The notes: generated by a model not told the origin, from the sequence alone. DNA of 21,711 bases from Promethearchaeota archaeon (GCA_030615145.1 JAUWZT010000022.1:1-21711); one strand, 5' to 3'; positions 1 through 7,819 are shown, counted from the stretch's first letter. Made by a program: numbers and translations.

Positions 1-113
1 TTAACACTTATAGGAAATAATTTTTCCATTTAATTTTACTTTTTTTTAATTTTAATTTTAGCTGTACTTTTTAAAAAAAATAGAAAAACAAGTTAATCAA
101 CCTAAAAAGATTT

Positions 114-147
114 AAAAAAATATTTCAAAAAATATTTCAAAAAATTC
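114..147 (-). terminator. Tandem T-tract terminator after alba
   Basis: On the minus strand, just past the alba stop codon, there are three successive T6-T7 runs. They come from a 12-base unit (AAAAAATATTTC on the plus strand) present twice, plus a shortened third copy. Archaeal RNA polymerase terminates at runs of U without needing a hairpin, so this is a plausible multi-site terminator. A further T-rich stretch lies at about 72-80. The rest of 1-113 is AT-rich with no gene that I can support. Confidence 0.5.
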
Positions 148-156
148 GAATTCTAT

Positions 157-456
157 TTATTCCGGAGGGGATAAAACGATCTCCATAGAGCTTACATTAT
201 TTTGACGACCTTCCTCGCCCGTAAGTACCTCCGTGGTAATACTAATATCCTTATATTCAACTCCCTTCAAGAAACGATTTTTTAAAATCTCGCAGATATC
301 AACGGCATGAGAAATCGCCTTGCCGCGAGCTTTTACCGTACATTCTACTCCTTTATTCAAGACCATCATCACAGCCATTACGTAATTCATCGTAGGACGA
401 CGCCCAACAAAGACCGCGTTTTCTTGACCTTCCCTTCTTTTTCCTTTGTCTGACAT
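157..456 (-). CDS. alba: Alba family DNA/RNA-binding chromatin protein
   Basis: This 99-residue protein has the usual Alba length. It contains the family core: VFVGRRPTMNYVMAV at residues 15-29, then VKARGKAISHAVDICEILKNRF at about 41-62. Alba dimers coat DNA and bind RNA in archaea. The nucleic-acid-binding loop that usually reads G-K-K-P is G18-R19-R20-P21 here, so both lysines, including the one whose acetylation is known from Sulfolobus, are arginine. The gene is about 42% G+C by hand count, clearly richer than the flanking non-coding DNA, as expected for a conserved, highly expressed gene. No Shine-Dalgarno sequence is seen. A TATA box with a purine-rich BRE lies about 44 bases upstream. 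It stands alone: the dCMP deaminase gene upstream on the same strand is 154 bases away. Confidence 0.95.
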   Translation of the reverse strand: MSDKGKRREGQENAVFVGRRPTMNYVMAVMMVLNKGVECTVKARGKAISHAVDICEILKNRFLKGVEYKDISITTEVLTGEEGRQNNVSSMEIVLSPPE

Positions 457-495
457 TTTTTATTTTCTCTGAATTGTTATTTATTAATTCTCTAT

Positions 496-510
496 GTATA
501 TATTATTCCT
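496..510 (-). promoter_or_regulatory. TATA box and BRE for alba
   Basis: Read on the minus strand, AGGAA (BRE-like) is followed by TAATATATAC (TATA). The centre is about 44 bases before the alba ATG, which predicts a transcript start near 473 and a leader of about 16 bases. The same AATATATAC core recurs upstream of hutU. Confidence 0.55.
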
Positions 511-610
511 ACGTATTATGCTTTAAATTTATTCAGAATTTATATAAAAAAATGTAGGTTGCAAATAGAGTTGCAGAATAAAATTGAAAAAGTTGCGATT
601 TAAAGCTTAC

Positions 611-1066
611 TTAACAATTTATAGGATTAATTTTTAAAACTGATTCATTTAACAAATCCTTCTTAACTTCATTTTCCATATTATAACCTTCTATATACAC
701 AATTTTTTTAATCCCAGCATTAATAACTAATTTTAAGCAAGTCATACAAGGAAAAATCGTAGTATAAAGAGTTGTATCACCCTTAATTGAAGTACCATGT
801 ATAGCAGCTTGTATTATACAATTAGCTTCGGCATGTACTCCCCGGCATAGTTCGGGTCTTTCACCACTTTTTAAATTCTTTCGAACACATGTTTCTGTAG
901 TACAATGTTTAAATCCAGACGGCGCGCCATTATATCCTGTCGACAATATATGAGAATCCTTTACTAACACCGCACCAACTTTACGTTTTATGCACGTACT
1001 TCTTTCTGAGACGACCTTTGCTATTTTCATGAAATACTCGTCTTTAGAAATTCTATATTTATTCAT
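611..1066 (-). CDS. Deoxycytidylate (dCMP) deaminase
   Basis: This 151-residue zinc deaminase converts dCMP to dUMP, supplying thymidylate synthesis. The cytidine deaminase-fold signature is complete: H78-A-E80 (zinc ligand and proton-shuttling glutamate) and P106-C107-x2-C110 (zinc ligands). GYNGAPSG at 44-51 and the Cys-rich insert around C55, C60 and C74 are typical of the dCMP deaminase/ComEB branch rather than of tRNA or cytosine deaminases. The length is normal for the family. There is no Shine-Dalgarno sequence; a TATA element about 28 bases before the ATG suggests a leaderless transcript. The gene diverges from larA across about 110 bases. Confidence 0.93.
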   Translation of the reverse strand: MNKYRISKDEYFMKIAKVVSERSTCIKRKVGAVLVKDSHILSTGYNGAPSGFKHCTTETCVRKNLKSGERPELCRGVHAEANCIIQAAIHGTSIKGDTTLYTTIFPCMTCLKLVINAGIKKIVYIEGYNMENEVKKDLLNESVLKINPINC

Positions 1067-1088
1067 ATTTTATCACTTTTTTTTACTC

Positions 1089-1099
1089 AATTATATAGC
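1089..1099 (-). promoter_or_regulatory. TATA box for dCMP deaminase
   Basis: GCTATATAATT on the minus strand is centred about 28 bases before the ATG at 1066. That spacing puts the transcript start at or next to the start codon, so the mRNA is probably leaderless. Confidence 0.5.
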
Positions 1100-1151
1100 A
1101 ATAAATAATAAAGTTCAAATATTTTTCAGTTTGGAATATACTAATATTAAT

Positions 1152-1159
1152 TTATTATA
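1152..1159 (+). promoter_or_regulatory. TATA box for larA-like gene
   Basis: TTATTATA is centred about 23 bases before the ATG at 1179. It is too close to the in-frame TTG at 1170 for that codon to be transcribed at normal TATA spacing, so it favours the ATG as the start. Confidence 0.45.
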
Positions 1160-1178
1160 CTATCTATAGTTGACTAAA

Positions 1179-2420
1179 ATGGGCAATAAATACAAAATAC
1201 CATGGGCTGCATGGCGAGAACCTGATTATCTTGAGTTAGAATTTCCTGATAGTTGGGATGTTTCATTATGTAGGATGACTGGAGCAGATACCAGAGAATT
1301 ATCAAGTAAAGATATTAGAAAAGGGATATTAAATCCAATAGGAACTCCTAATTTATCTGTTATTGCCCGGGGGAGAAAAAGCGTGGTAATCGTTGTAGAC
1401 GATATGACAAGAACGACGCCATCATCGAAAATTCTTCCGTTTGTTTTTGAAGAACTAGAAAAAGCTGATATCTCACAAGAACAAATCACAATTTTATTTG
1501 CTCTTGGTGCTCATAGACCAATGAATAAAAACGATTGCTTATTAAAACTAGGCAAAGAAATTGTAAGTAGGTTTAAAATCGAAAATCATCATCCTTATGA
1601 GAACCTAGTACATTTAGGAGATTCTAAGATAGGGACGCCCATTGATGTAAATAAAACGTATTATAACGCAGATTTAAAGATTGCGGTAGGAGGTGTTATT
1701 CCCCACCCTTTAGCGGGCTTTGGGGGTGGTGCCAAAATAGTATTGCCAGGAGTATGTGGTATTCGCACACTCGAGGCGAACCATTCTGCAGGAATGCGAG
1801 GAATTGGAGCGGGAATCGGAAGAATGACTGAAATAAGGGAAGATATTGAGGATATTGCTGATAATGTTGGCTTAGATTTTTCTGTTAACGTAGTGATGAA
1901 TGAAGTTGGCAACATAATTGATATTTATTCAGGCCATTATCGAGATGCACATAGAAAAGCTATGGAAGCCGCAAAGGAAGCTTATACGACAGAAATAAAC
2001 CTAGAAAATCAAATTTGTTTTTTAAATTCTTACCCAGAAGATTCTGAATTGAATCAATCGATAAAAGCTTTTAATATTTTAATGACGGCTTCAAATAGAT
2101 TTCTTGATAGAAAAGGCACGATTGTTGTAATGTCATCTTCGTACGAAGGCAAAGGTTTTCATAGTTTAATTGCTGAGACGGGTGCTAAATTATATAACAA
2201 TTTCGGGAATGGAATTCTATGGAAAGCGTTTGTAAAGAGAAGAAATGTATATTTCTTTTCTCCAAATATTAGTAAACCAGATTTATATCATTTCTATCCA
2301 AAATCCGTCCAATTGTTTAATGAATGGAATGAGTTAATTAATGAATTATCAAATATGCACGGAAATTCTCCAAAGGCGGTTATAATCCCTACTAGTATTC
2401 AATTAGCAGAACGATTTTAG
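1179..2420 (+). CDS. larA: LarA-family nickel-dependent racemase/epimerase
   Basis: This is a 413-residue member of the lactate racemase family (LarA, DUF2088). Numbering from the ATG at 1179, it has D75-x2-R78 (DDMTRTTP), H112 (LGAHRP), H176 (IPHPLAG), K186 (GGGAK) and H202 (EANH). These match D72, R75, H108, H174, K184 and H200 of Lactobacillus plantarum LarA, including the lysine that carries the nickel-pincer cofactor and both catalytic histidines. The fold has an N-terminal substrate domain and a C-terminal domain. Members racemise lactate, malate, phenyllactate or sugar acids, so the substrate cannot be named. The cofactor genes larB, larC and larE are not in the window. A TTG at 1170 would add three residues; I chose the ATG because of the TATA position. 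Confidence 0.88.
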   Translation: MGNKYKIPWAAWREPDYLELEFPDSWDVSLCRMTGADTRELSSKDIRKGILNPIGTPNLSVIARGRKSVVIVVDDMTRTTPSSKILPFVFEELEKADISQEQITILFALGAHRPMNKNDCLLKLGKEIVSRFKIENHHPYENLVHLGDSKIGTPIDVNKTYYNADLKIAVGGVIPHPLAGFGGGAKIVLPGVCGIRTLEANHSAGMRGIGAGIGRMTEIREDIEDIADNVGLDFSVNVVMNEVGNIIDIYSGHYRDAHRKAMEAAKEAYTTEINLENQICFLNSYPEDSELNQSIKAFNILMTASNRFLDRKGTIVVMSSSYEGKGFHSLIAETGAKLYNNFGNGILWKAFVKRRNVYFFSPNISKPDLYHFYPKSVQLFNEWNELINELSNMHGNSPKAVIIPTSIQLAERF

Positions 2421-2508
2421 CCTTTAAAATAAAATTTAAAATTTGGCAAAACTAAGGTATTCTTTAGATCAGATTATTCTATGATTATGGGCTTTAGACT
2501 TATACTCT

Positions 2509-2516
2509 AAAAAAAA
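2509..2516 (-). terminator. T8 terminator after the GT-C gene
   Basis: A run of eight T on the minus strand directly follows the TAA of the membrane glycosyltransferase gene. No hairpin is needed for archaeal U-tract termination. Confidence 0.45.
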
Positions 2517-3578
2517 TTAGAAATAAGTTGGGTCTAATATGAACATAATTAATAGTATAGCCAAAAAGAAGCAAATTATTGAAACGATAAAAACGAGTAA
2601 ATTATTATCAATTTTTATCTTGAGTTTAGTAAATCGTAAATTTAGATTTATGTCAAAGAATTCTTTAGGTTTTAATATACCAAAAAAGATGAATGGTTGA
2701 AAGTATCTTATATAAGGATTACTGAAAAATATAAAAGATGCCATAATGAATATTGAGATAAAGACGATTTCAAACGTATCTGCTTTTCTAAATCTAAATA
2801 TCAAATATAATACGGTTAAAACAGCTGCAGGGATAATTCTAATATATAATGGTACATAAGCCTCACCCCTCTGATTCCAAAATGCGTAGAATTCCAAATA
2901 ACCTTCCAAGTAAAAAACGGGTGATATTAGAAAGACAAATATAATTATAACTGTTGTTTTAAGAAATATCTTTAATTCATCCCAGTTCTTATCATATACC
3001 AATTTCAGAAAGAGAAGTCCAATTACCGGTAGAGTATATAACTTCGCGCATATTGAGAGTGTTAAGAAGGAATAGAATAAATATCTGTGAATTTTTTTAG
3101 GTTTAGGAAAATAATACAATGCCATAAAGAAAAGTAAGAAAAAAAAAGAGTCTGTTATATGATAACCGCAATTGGATAAACTGAAAACATTATTTAAAAA
3201 GAGAAATGGATTAATAAAGAATAAGCCATAAACATATAACTTTTTAGGAATATCAAAGCTTTTTAAGACATAATAAAACACAATCATGATTAACCAGTCA
3301 AAGAAAAATGCCCAGAATGCGAAAATTTCAATTATTCCAAATGACAAGAATTTGAAGACAAATAGAAATATTTGTGTGAGAGGAGGATAAGTCTCAAAAA
3401 CATAGTAATTAATTTCTACATCACCCCAACTCCTCCCAGGTTCTATAATTTGAATGACATAATAAAAAATTATCATGACAACCCTAATAAGTATTCCAGC
3501 TAAAATAAGAATAAGAGCTTTATGAGACAGGATACGATTAATTAAGCTTAATTCTGACTGTTCTGAATTTTCTTGCAT
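2517..3578 (-). CDS. Polytopic GT-C type membrane glycosyltransferase
   Basis: This 353-residue, very hydrophobic protein has about 8-10 predicted transmembrane segments (first at about 21-45, last at about 327-347). Features of GT-C glycosyltransferases, which use lipid-phosphate-linked sugars on the outer face of the membrane, are visible. The first outside loop carries an acidic motif, GDVEINYY, at 52-59, followed by YPPL at 64-67. Later come CAKLYTLP (177-184) and NPYIRYFQPF (287-296). The overall pattern recalls the PIG-M/DUF2029 mannosyltransferases. It diverges from the family 2 glycosyltransferase gene next door, which could make its sugar donor. The sugar and acceptor cannot be read from the sequence. 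Confidence 0.7.
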   Translation of the reverse strand: MQENSEQSELSLINRILSHKALILILAGILIRVVMIIFYYVIQIIEPGRSWGDVEINYYVFETYPPLTQIFLFVFKFLSFGIIEIFAFWAFFFDWLIMIVFYYVLKSFDIPKKLYVYGLFFINPFLFLNNVFSLSNCGYHITDSFFFLLFFMALYYFPKPKKIHRYLFYSFLTLSICAKLYTLPVIGLLFLKLVYDKNWDELKIFLKTTVIIIFVFLISPVFYLEGYLEFYAFWNQRGEAYVPLYIRIIPAAVLTVLYLIFRFRKADTFEIVFISIFIMASFIFFSNPYIRYFQPFIFFGILKPKEFFDINLNLRFTKLKIKIDNNLLVFIVSIICFFLAILLIMFILDPTYF

Positions 3579-3690
3579 GATTATCTTGTAAAACAGTAAT
3601 TCAACTTAACTCCCTATCACTAAACTTGTTTATTTTTGGTAGGAAATTAAATAATTCTAAAATTTAATTAAATTATAAAATTTATTAATC

Positions 3691-3698
3691 TATATAAA
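3691..3698 (+). promoter_or_regulatory. TATA box for the family 2 glycosyltransferase
   Basis: TATATAAA is centred about 39 bases before the ATG at 3734, giving an expected transcript start near 3721. The in-frame TTG at 3701 lies only two bases past this box and so would not be transcribed. Confidence 0.55.
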
Positions 3699-3733
3699 CC
3701 TTGAATTTCTGCTTAAATCGGAATTACTCTATT

Positions 3734-4489
3734 ATGATTAAAATTTTCATTCCTGTTTACAACGAAGAAGAATTTATAGAACAAAACCTTCGTTACATGA
3801 TTCCAAAATTCTCCAAGTTATTAACAAATGATTATAAAATTTATGTTGTTAATGATGGAAGCACTGATCGAACTGGTGATATATTAGATTCTATTAACAT
3901 CGATAATGTTATACATTTAAAATGCAATGGCCCTTCAGTTAGAGAAAATCTTGCTAAAATGTTTGTAAAACAGGGTAAAAAAGGGGATTTAATATTTTTT
4001 ATGGATGCTGATCTTTCAACAGATATGAGTTCGCTCCCCCAATTGATTACTGAAATGAAAAAAGGATTTGATATTGTAATAGGAAGTCGATATCAAAAAG
4101 GAGCAAAACTAAATAGGACACCATATAGGTTTATTGTATCAAAAATTTTTAATACATTTTTATATCTATATTTTGGCTCTCTTGTTAGAGACCACGAATG
4201 TGGTTTTAAATTATTTAAATATGAAGTTATTCGTGATTTGGTAAAGGATATGGGATGGAATTTACAAAGAAGAGCATTTTGGGACTCTGAAATGTTAATT
4301 AGATCCCAACAGAAGGGTTACCGAATAAAGGAGGTTCCGGTTATTTGGGTGGAAGGTCCTAAATCCTATATTTCAATTAAAAAAGAAAAATCTATGGTGA
4401 GATATATACTAACACTGAAATTTAGACTAGTTAAGGAAAGAAAGATTAATAGAAAAAAACAAAAGTCACTTTCTATAAACTCCAACTAA
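3734..4489 (+). CDS. Family 2 glycosyltransferase, DPM/ALG5 type
   Basis: This 251-residue GT-A fold enzyme begins with IFIPVYNEEEF and has NDGSTD (nucleotide-binding strand end), DADLS (metal-binding DxD), IGSRY, DHECGFKLF and FWDSEML in order. That series is typical of dolichyl-phosphate mannose/glucose synthases, which load a sugar from GDP- or UDP-sugar onto a polyprenyl phosphate on the cytosolic face. No C-terminal transmembrane segment is seen, so it is a stand-alone catalytic domain. The longest frame starts at TTG 3701, but the TATA box at 3691-3698 leaves no room for that start, and the family core begins right after the ATG at 3734. The 3' end overlaps the convergent methyltransferase gene by 24 bases. 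Confidence 0.87.
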   Translation: MIKIFIPVYNEEEFIEQNLRYMIPKFSKLLTNDYKIYVVNDGSTDRTGDILDSINIDNVIHLKCNGPSVRENLAKMFVKQGKKGDLIFFMDADLSTDMSSLPQLITEMKKGFDIVIGSRYQKGAKLNRTPYRFIVSKIFNTFLYLYFGSLVRDHECGFKLFKYEVIRDLVKDMGWNLQRRAFWDSEMLIRSQQKGYRIKEVPVIWVEGPKSYISIKKEKSMVRYILTLKFRLVKERKINRKKQKSLSINSN

Positions 4490-5170
4490 GGAAAGACCAA
4501 ATGGAAGTCGATAATCTTTCATAATTAATTTATTTTCAATTCTTAAGAAATTAAAAAAGGCTTTCTCTAGTAGGGAGGGAAGGTTAAAATAATCTGTTTT
4601 TGGTTTTGCTCTTTTTTTTAATAATCTTAAGATAGAAAGAGGAATAAATAAAATTGAATTCCAATAGCTAAGATATTCACATTTGAAATTTCTCAATAAT
4701 TCATATAATTTCTTTTTGCTATATCTTCGATAATGTAGTAACGCTTTATCGTGTGCACTAAATAAAAAATTAAAGGCAGGAACCATGAGCAAAAGGAGTC
4801 CCTTTTTTTTTAATACTCTTTGAGCTTCTAAAACCGCTTTTTTATCATTCTTTATATGTTCAAAAACATCAAATGAACACACGATATCAAAAAAATCATT
4901 TGGATAGGGTAAAGCTGTCGCATCGCATACCCTTTTTTCAAAATATAGATTTGAAGGGATTAAATCTAAAGCTTTTTTATTAACATCAATAATAAATATA
5001 TTTCCAAATCGATTCATAATTTCAAGATCGACACCAGTTCCGGCTCCAATATTTAAGATTTTTAGATTTCTACGACCAATTTTATTCATTAGTATATTAA
5101 TTAAATCTTTTTTACTCTTAAACCAAAATTGCTCTCCGGTTTGTCCGTCTATATAATCCCTGTAATCCAT
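4466..5170 (-). CDS. Class I SAM-dependent methyltransferase
   Basis: This 234-residue protein has a Rossmann-fold methyltransferase domain (Methyltransf_11 type). Motif I is ILNIGAGTG at 38-46, the acidic residue ending the next strand is D62, VCDATALPY (81-89) resembles motif II, and FDVFEHI at 100-106 is motif IV. HYRRYSKKKL at 146-155 is often seen in methyltransferases from glycan and lipid clusters. The C-terminal third is basic and partly hydrophobic (about 170-185), possibly contacting the membrane. It lies 45 bases downstream of the flippase-like gene on the same strand and is probably co-transcribed with it. A role in modifying a lipid-linked sugar or the lipid is inferred; the substrate is unknown. 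Confidence 0.82.
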   Translation of the reverse strand: MDYRDYIDGQTGEQFWFKSKKDLINILMNKIGRRNLKILNIGAGTGVDLEIMNRFGNIFIIDVNKKALDLIPSNLYFEKRVCDATALPYPNDFFDIVCSFDVFEHIKNDKKAVLEAQRVLKKKGLLLLMVPAFNFLFSAHDKALLHYRRYSKKKLYELLRNFKCEYLSYWNSILFIPLSILRLLKKRAKPKTDYFNLPSLLEKAFFNFLRIENKLIMKDYRLPFGLSLVGVYRK

Positions 5171-5215
5171 CTTTACTTAACTAATTTTAATTTCTAAATT
5201 TTTATGGAAATCATA

Positions 5216-6265
5216 TTAATTATTGATTGGCTCAATCTTTTTAAAGCTAAAGTTATAATGAAAAATAGAGTATCCTCCAAAAAATAAGAGATAGGCACTT
5301 CTGAATAAGTGATCTATAATAAATATTGACAAAATCTCAGGGAATGTAATTGTGAGAGAATAAAAGAAGTAAATAAATGCGGCTCCTACGTTTTCTGAAA
5401 TTCCCCAGCCCCCAGGAGTAATAGGAAAAGTTTTACTAAAAAATGTAAGTATGATGGCAAGAATCAATAAAAAGATGTTTAATTGAAATCCTAGTATGTA
5501 AAAAAAGATAATAACAATAGAGGCATCTATTATCCAGGTTGGAAAACCCAGCAAAATTATATAAATTAATTCTCGTTTATGATCTTTAAATTTTTTTATA
5601 CCCTCTTTAAAATTTATCACAAATCGTTCCAAATAAAGAGCTAGTTTTGATGATATTTTCTTTAAAATATTAATTATGAACTCTGTTTTATATAGAAGTA
5701 AAATAAAGATCACTAATATTCCAATAATAACTATCGCACCAATAGCTAAATAAAATTGAAGATTTTGACCTAAAATTTGCCCAGAGGTCGATCCACTGAA
5801 ATTACTGATATAAAGATATATTAGCGCAAAACAGCTGATAATAAAAAGTAGGATTAAATCTAATACTCTTTCAATCGCAATCGCTGCTACAGATTCGCTA
5901 AGATTGATATTTTCTTCATCTTTTATAATAAAAATTTTAGCTAAATCTCCTAATTTACCGGGAGTTAGATCATTAATAACAAATGAAGCTCCAGTTGAGA
6001 AATATGAGGTTGAATATTTAACATTTAGATTAAGACCTTTAAAAATTAATTTTAATTTATATGCCCTTAATATAAACGCAATAGTGTAAGTTATTACAAA
6101 AAGTATTAACCCGAAAAAACCTACAGTGATTAAGTTTTGAATAAATTGCATAAAATCTATAAAAAACATCATAAAAATTAATATTAAAATGGTACCTATT
6201 CCAATGATTAGACGTTTTCTTCTTTTTACCCAAACAATGAATTTACTTTTTTTTTCTTCACTCAT
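5216..6265 (-). CDS. AglD/LPG-synthase-type flippase-like membrane protein (UPF0104)
   Basis: This 349-residue polytopic protein has about 8 transmembrane segments and a basic cytosolic N-terminus (residues 4-19). The two hallmarks of the lysylphosphatidylglycerol synthase TM-region family (PF03706) are present: NDLTPGKLGDLAK at about 98-110, and PITPGGWGISE at 281-291. In bacteria the family includes the MprF flippase half; in Haloferax it forms the C-terminal half of AglD, whose N-terminal half is a family 2 glycosyltransferase. Here the two halves would be separate genes on opposite strands with a methyltransferase gene between. Transfer of a lipid-linked sugar across the membrane is an inference from family and context. 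Confidence 0.82.
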   Translation of the reverse strand: MSEEKKSKFIVWVKRRKRLIIGIGTILILIFMMFFIDFMQFIQNLITVGFFGLILFVITYTIAFILRAYKLKLIFKGLNLNVKYSTSYFSTGASFVINDLTPGKLGDLAKIFIIKDEENINLSESVAAIAIERVLDLILLFIISCFALIYLYISNFSGSTSGQILGQNLQFYLAIGAIVIIGILVIFILLLYKTEFIINILKKISSKLALYLERFVINFKEGIKKFKDHKRELIYIILLGFPTWIIDASIVIIFFYILGFQLNIFLLILAIILTFFSKTFPITPGGWGISENVGAAFIYFFYSLTITFPEILSIFIIDHLFRSAYLLFFGGYSIFHYNFSFKKIEPINN

Positions 6266-6443
6266 AAATTAAAATTCAAAATTTTCTTTTTATCTTAAAT
6301 TTTTTCAATTTTCATAAAATAGCAATAAAATAATAAGATATTATTAGGAGAACTATTTTAAAAAAGAGAATTTACACATTTTCAAAAAAGTGTTTATGTT
6401 TTAAGTAGATAAATTTTTTGGAGAAGAAATCAAAACATTATAT

Positions 6444-7700
6444 ATGGAAAAGGTTGAATTATTGGCACCTGCTAAAAACTTTAAGGCGATAAAAGCTGCC
6501 TCAAAATATGCTGATTCCATCTATTTTGGAATTGAAAAGTTTAATATGAGGATGCGTTCGGAGAATTTTGCTTTAAAAGACTTAGAGAAAATTGTTAATT
6601 TTTGTCATAATAATAATTTAAAATCATATTTAGCAACCAATATTTTGGTTTATGATAATGAAATAAAAATTCTGCGAAATATAATAAGAGAGAGTAAAAA
6701 TGCAGGGATAGACGCTGTAATCGTACATGATTTAGCAGCAGTTCAAGTAGCTAAAGAAATTGGAATCCCTTTTCATATATCTACGCAATGTAATGTTTCA
6801 AATTCACTTTCTGCTCAATTTTATGAAAAATTAGGAGCAGAAAGGATCATCTTAGCACGCGAGTTATCTTTAGAAAAAATTAAAGAAATTAAGAGGAATC
6901 TGTCCAAAACTGAAATTGAAATTTTCATTCATGGAGCGATGTGCACTTCTGTAAGTGGAAGGTGTTATTTCTCACAAGATATTTGTGGTTCCGAAGAAAA
7001 ATCTGCTAATCGAGGTAATTGCATACAGCCTTGTAGAAGACGCTGGTGGGTAAGGGGAGAATCTGGTGCAGAATACATCTACGATGGTGTTAGGTTCATG
7101 AATTCAAGAGACCTTTGTACAATTGCCCACATACCTAAATTCATTGAAGCCAAGGTTGATGCTTTTAAAATTGAAGGCAGGATGCGTCACCCTCACTATG
7201 TCGAGGTGGTCACAAAAATTTACCGAGAAGCTATTGAGGCTTATTATAACGGTACTTTTTCAAAAAAAAAAGTAGGTCGATGGGTTACTGATTTAAAGAA
7301 AGTATATAATCGTGGATTTACTCCAGGATTTTACTTTAAGAGAATGACTGAAGAAGACCATCAACATAAATCCCCTTCAAATTTATCACATTTCAGATAT
7401 ATCAAAGTTGGTCAAGTTGAGGATTATACGAAAGATTATGCTAAAATTTCGTTGGATAACGGATATTTAACTAAAAATGACGATATAATTATTATGGGCA
7501 AAAATACAGACACATATATTCATCAAAAAGCAGAAGTTATTAAATTCAAAGAAAAACAAGTTAATAAAACTCCAAGAGGAACAAAAGAAAAGCCTATATT
7601 CGTAAAATTAGGAATTAATGGAAAAGCAATTGGTAATGGCGAAGATAAAATCTACATCTTTACTAATAAAACCTATGGAAGAGATTATGCTTTACCGTAA
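6444..7700 (+). CDS. U32 family Fe-S protein (YegQ/RlhA-like)
   Basis: This 418-residue protein has the peptidase U32 layout. An N-terminal barrel starts ELLAPAKNFKAIKAA. The signature is E159-IFIHGAMCTSVSGRC, and cysteines at 167, 174, 181, 193 and 197 include the set expected to hold an Fe-S cluster (SGRCYFSQ, SANRGNCIQPCRRRWW). MNSRDLCTI (219-227) and FKIEGRMR (241-248) follow. Although named for a collagenase, bacterial members hydroxylate RNA bases (RlhA on 23S rRNA, TrhP on tRNA) or ubiquinone precursors (UbiU/V). An RNA- or cofactor-modification role is more likely than proteolysis, but the archaeal substrate is unknown. No good Shine-Dalgarno sequence is seen: GGAG at 6420-6423 is too far from the ATG. 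It stands alone, divergent from the flippase-like gene. Confidence 0.88.
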   Translation: MEKVELLAPAKNFKAIKAASKYADSIYFGIEKFNMRMRSENFALKDLEKIVNFCHNNNLKSYLATNILVYDNEIKILRNIIRESKNAGIDAVIVHDLAAVQVAKEIGIPFHISTQCNVSNSLSAQFYEKLGAERIILARELSLEKIKEIKRNLSKTEIEIFIHGAMCTSVSGRCYFSQDICGSEEKSANRGNCIQPCRRRWWVRGESGAEYIYDGVRFMNSRDLCTIAHIPKFIEAKVDAFKIEGRMRHPHYVEVVTKIYREAIEAYYNGTFSKKKVGRWVTDLKKVYNRGFTPGFYFKRMTEEDHQHKSPSNLSHFRYIKVGQVEDYTKDYAKISLDNGYLTKNDDIIIMGKNTDTYIHQKAEVIKFKEKQVNKTPRGTKEKPIFVKLGINGKAIGNGEDKIYIFTNKTYGRDYALP

Positions 7701-7758
7701 ACAAATATGACCGAATCTAAAGCTATTTTAATTCAATCTACTAAAATATGAAATCACA

Positions 7759-7768
7759 TTTATATAAA
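7759..7768 (+). promoter_or_regulatory. TATA box for formiminotransferase gene
   Basis: TTTATATAAA is centred about 56 bases before the ATG, placing the transcript start near 7790. That leaves a leader of about 30 bases, long enough to carry the Shine-Dalgarno sequence at 7808. Confidence 0.5.
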
Positions 7769-7807
7769 TAAATTTATATTATTAAAAATTAGAATTAATG
7801 TTGTTTT

Positions 7808-7815
7808 AAGGAGAT
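7808..7815 (+). promoter_or_regulatory. Strong Shine-Dalgarno site of formiminotransferase gene
   Basis: AAGGAGAT sits six bases before the ATG at 7820. It is one of only three clear ribosome-binding sites in the window, so this gene is translated from a leadered mRNA and its start is well fixed. Confidence 0.7.
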
Positions 7816-7819
7816 AATT

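Noticed and set aside
1..113. Possible RNA gene or repeat at the left edge
   Set aside because: The stretch is nearly all A/T with no cloverleaf, no conserved RNA motif and no open frame that can be supported.
1226..1915. Two minus-strand open frames inside the larA-like gene
   Set aside because: The plus-strand frame carries all catalytic LarA residues; the opposite frames have no recognisable features.
3701..3733. TTG start 11 codons upstream of the family 2 glycosyltransferase ATG
   Set aside because: It lies two bases after the TATA box and so should not be in the mRNA; the extra residues are not part of the family core.
6444..7700. Calling the U32 protein a collagenase-type protease
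   Set aside because: The cysteine set fits an Fe-S cluster, and characterised bacterial relatives with this set modify RNA or ubiquinone precursors.
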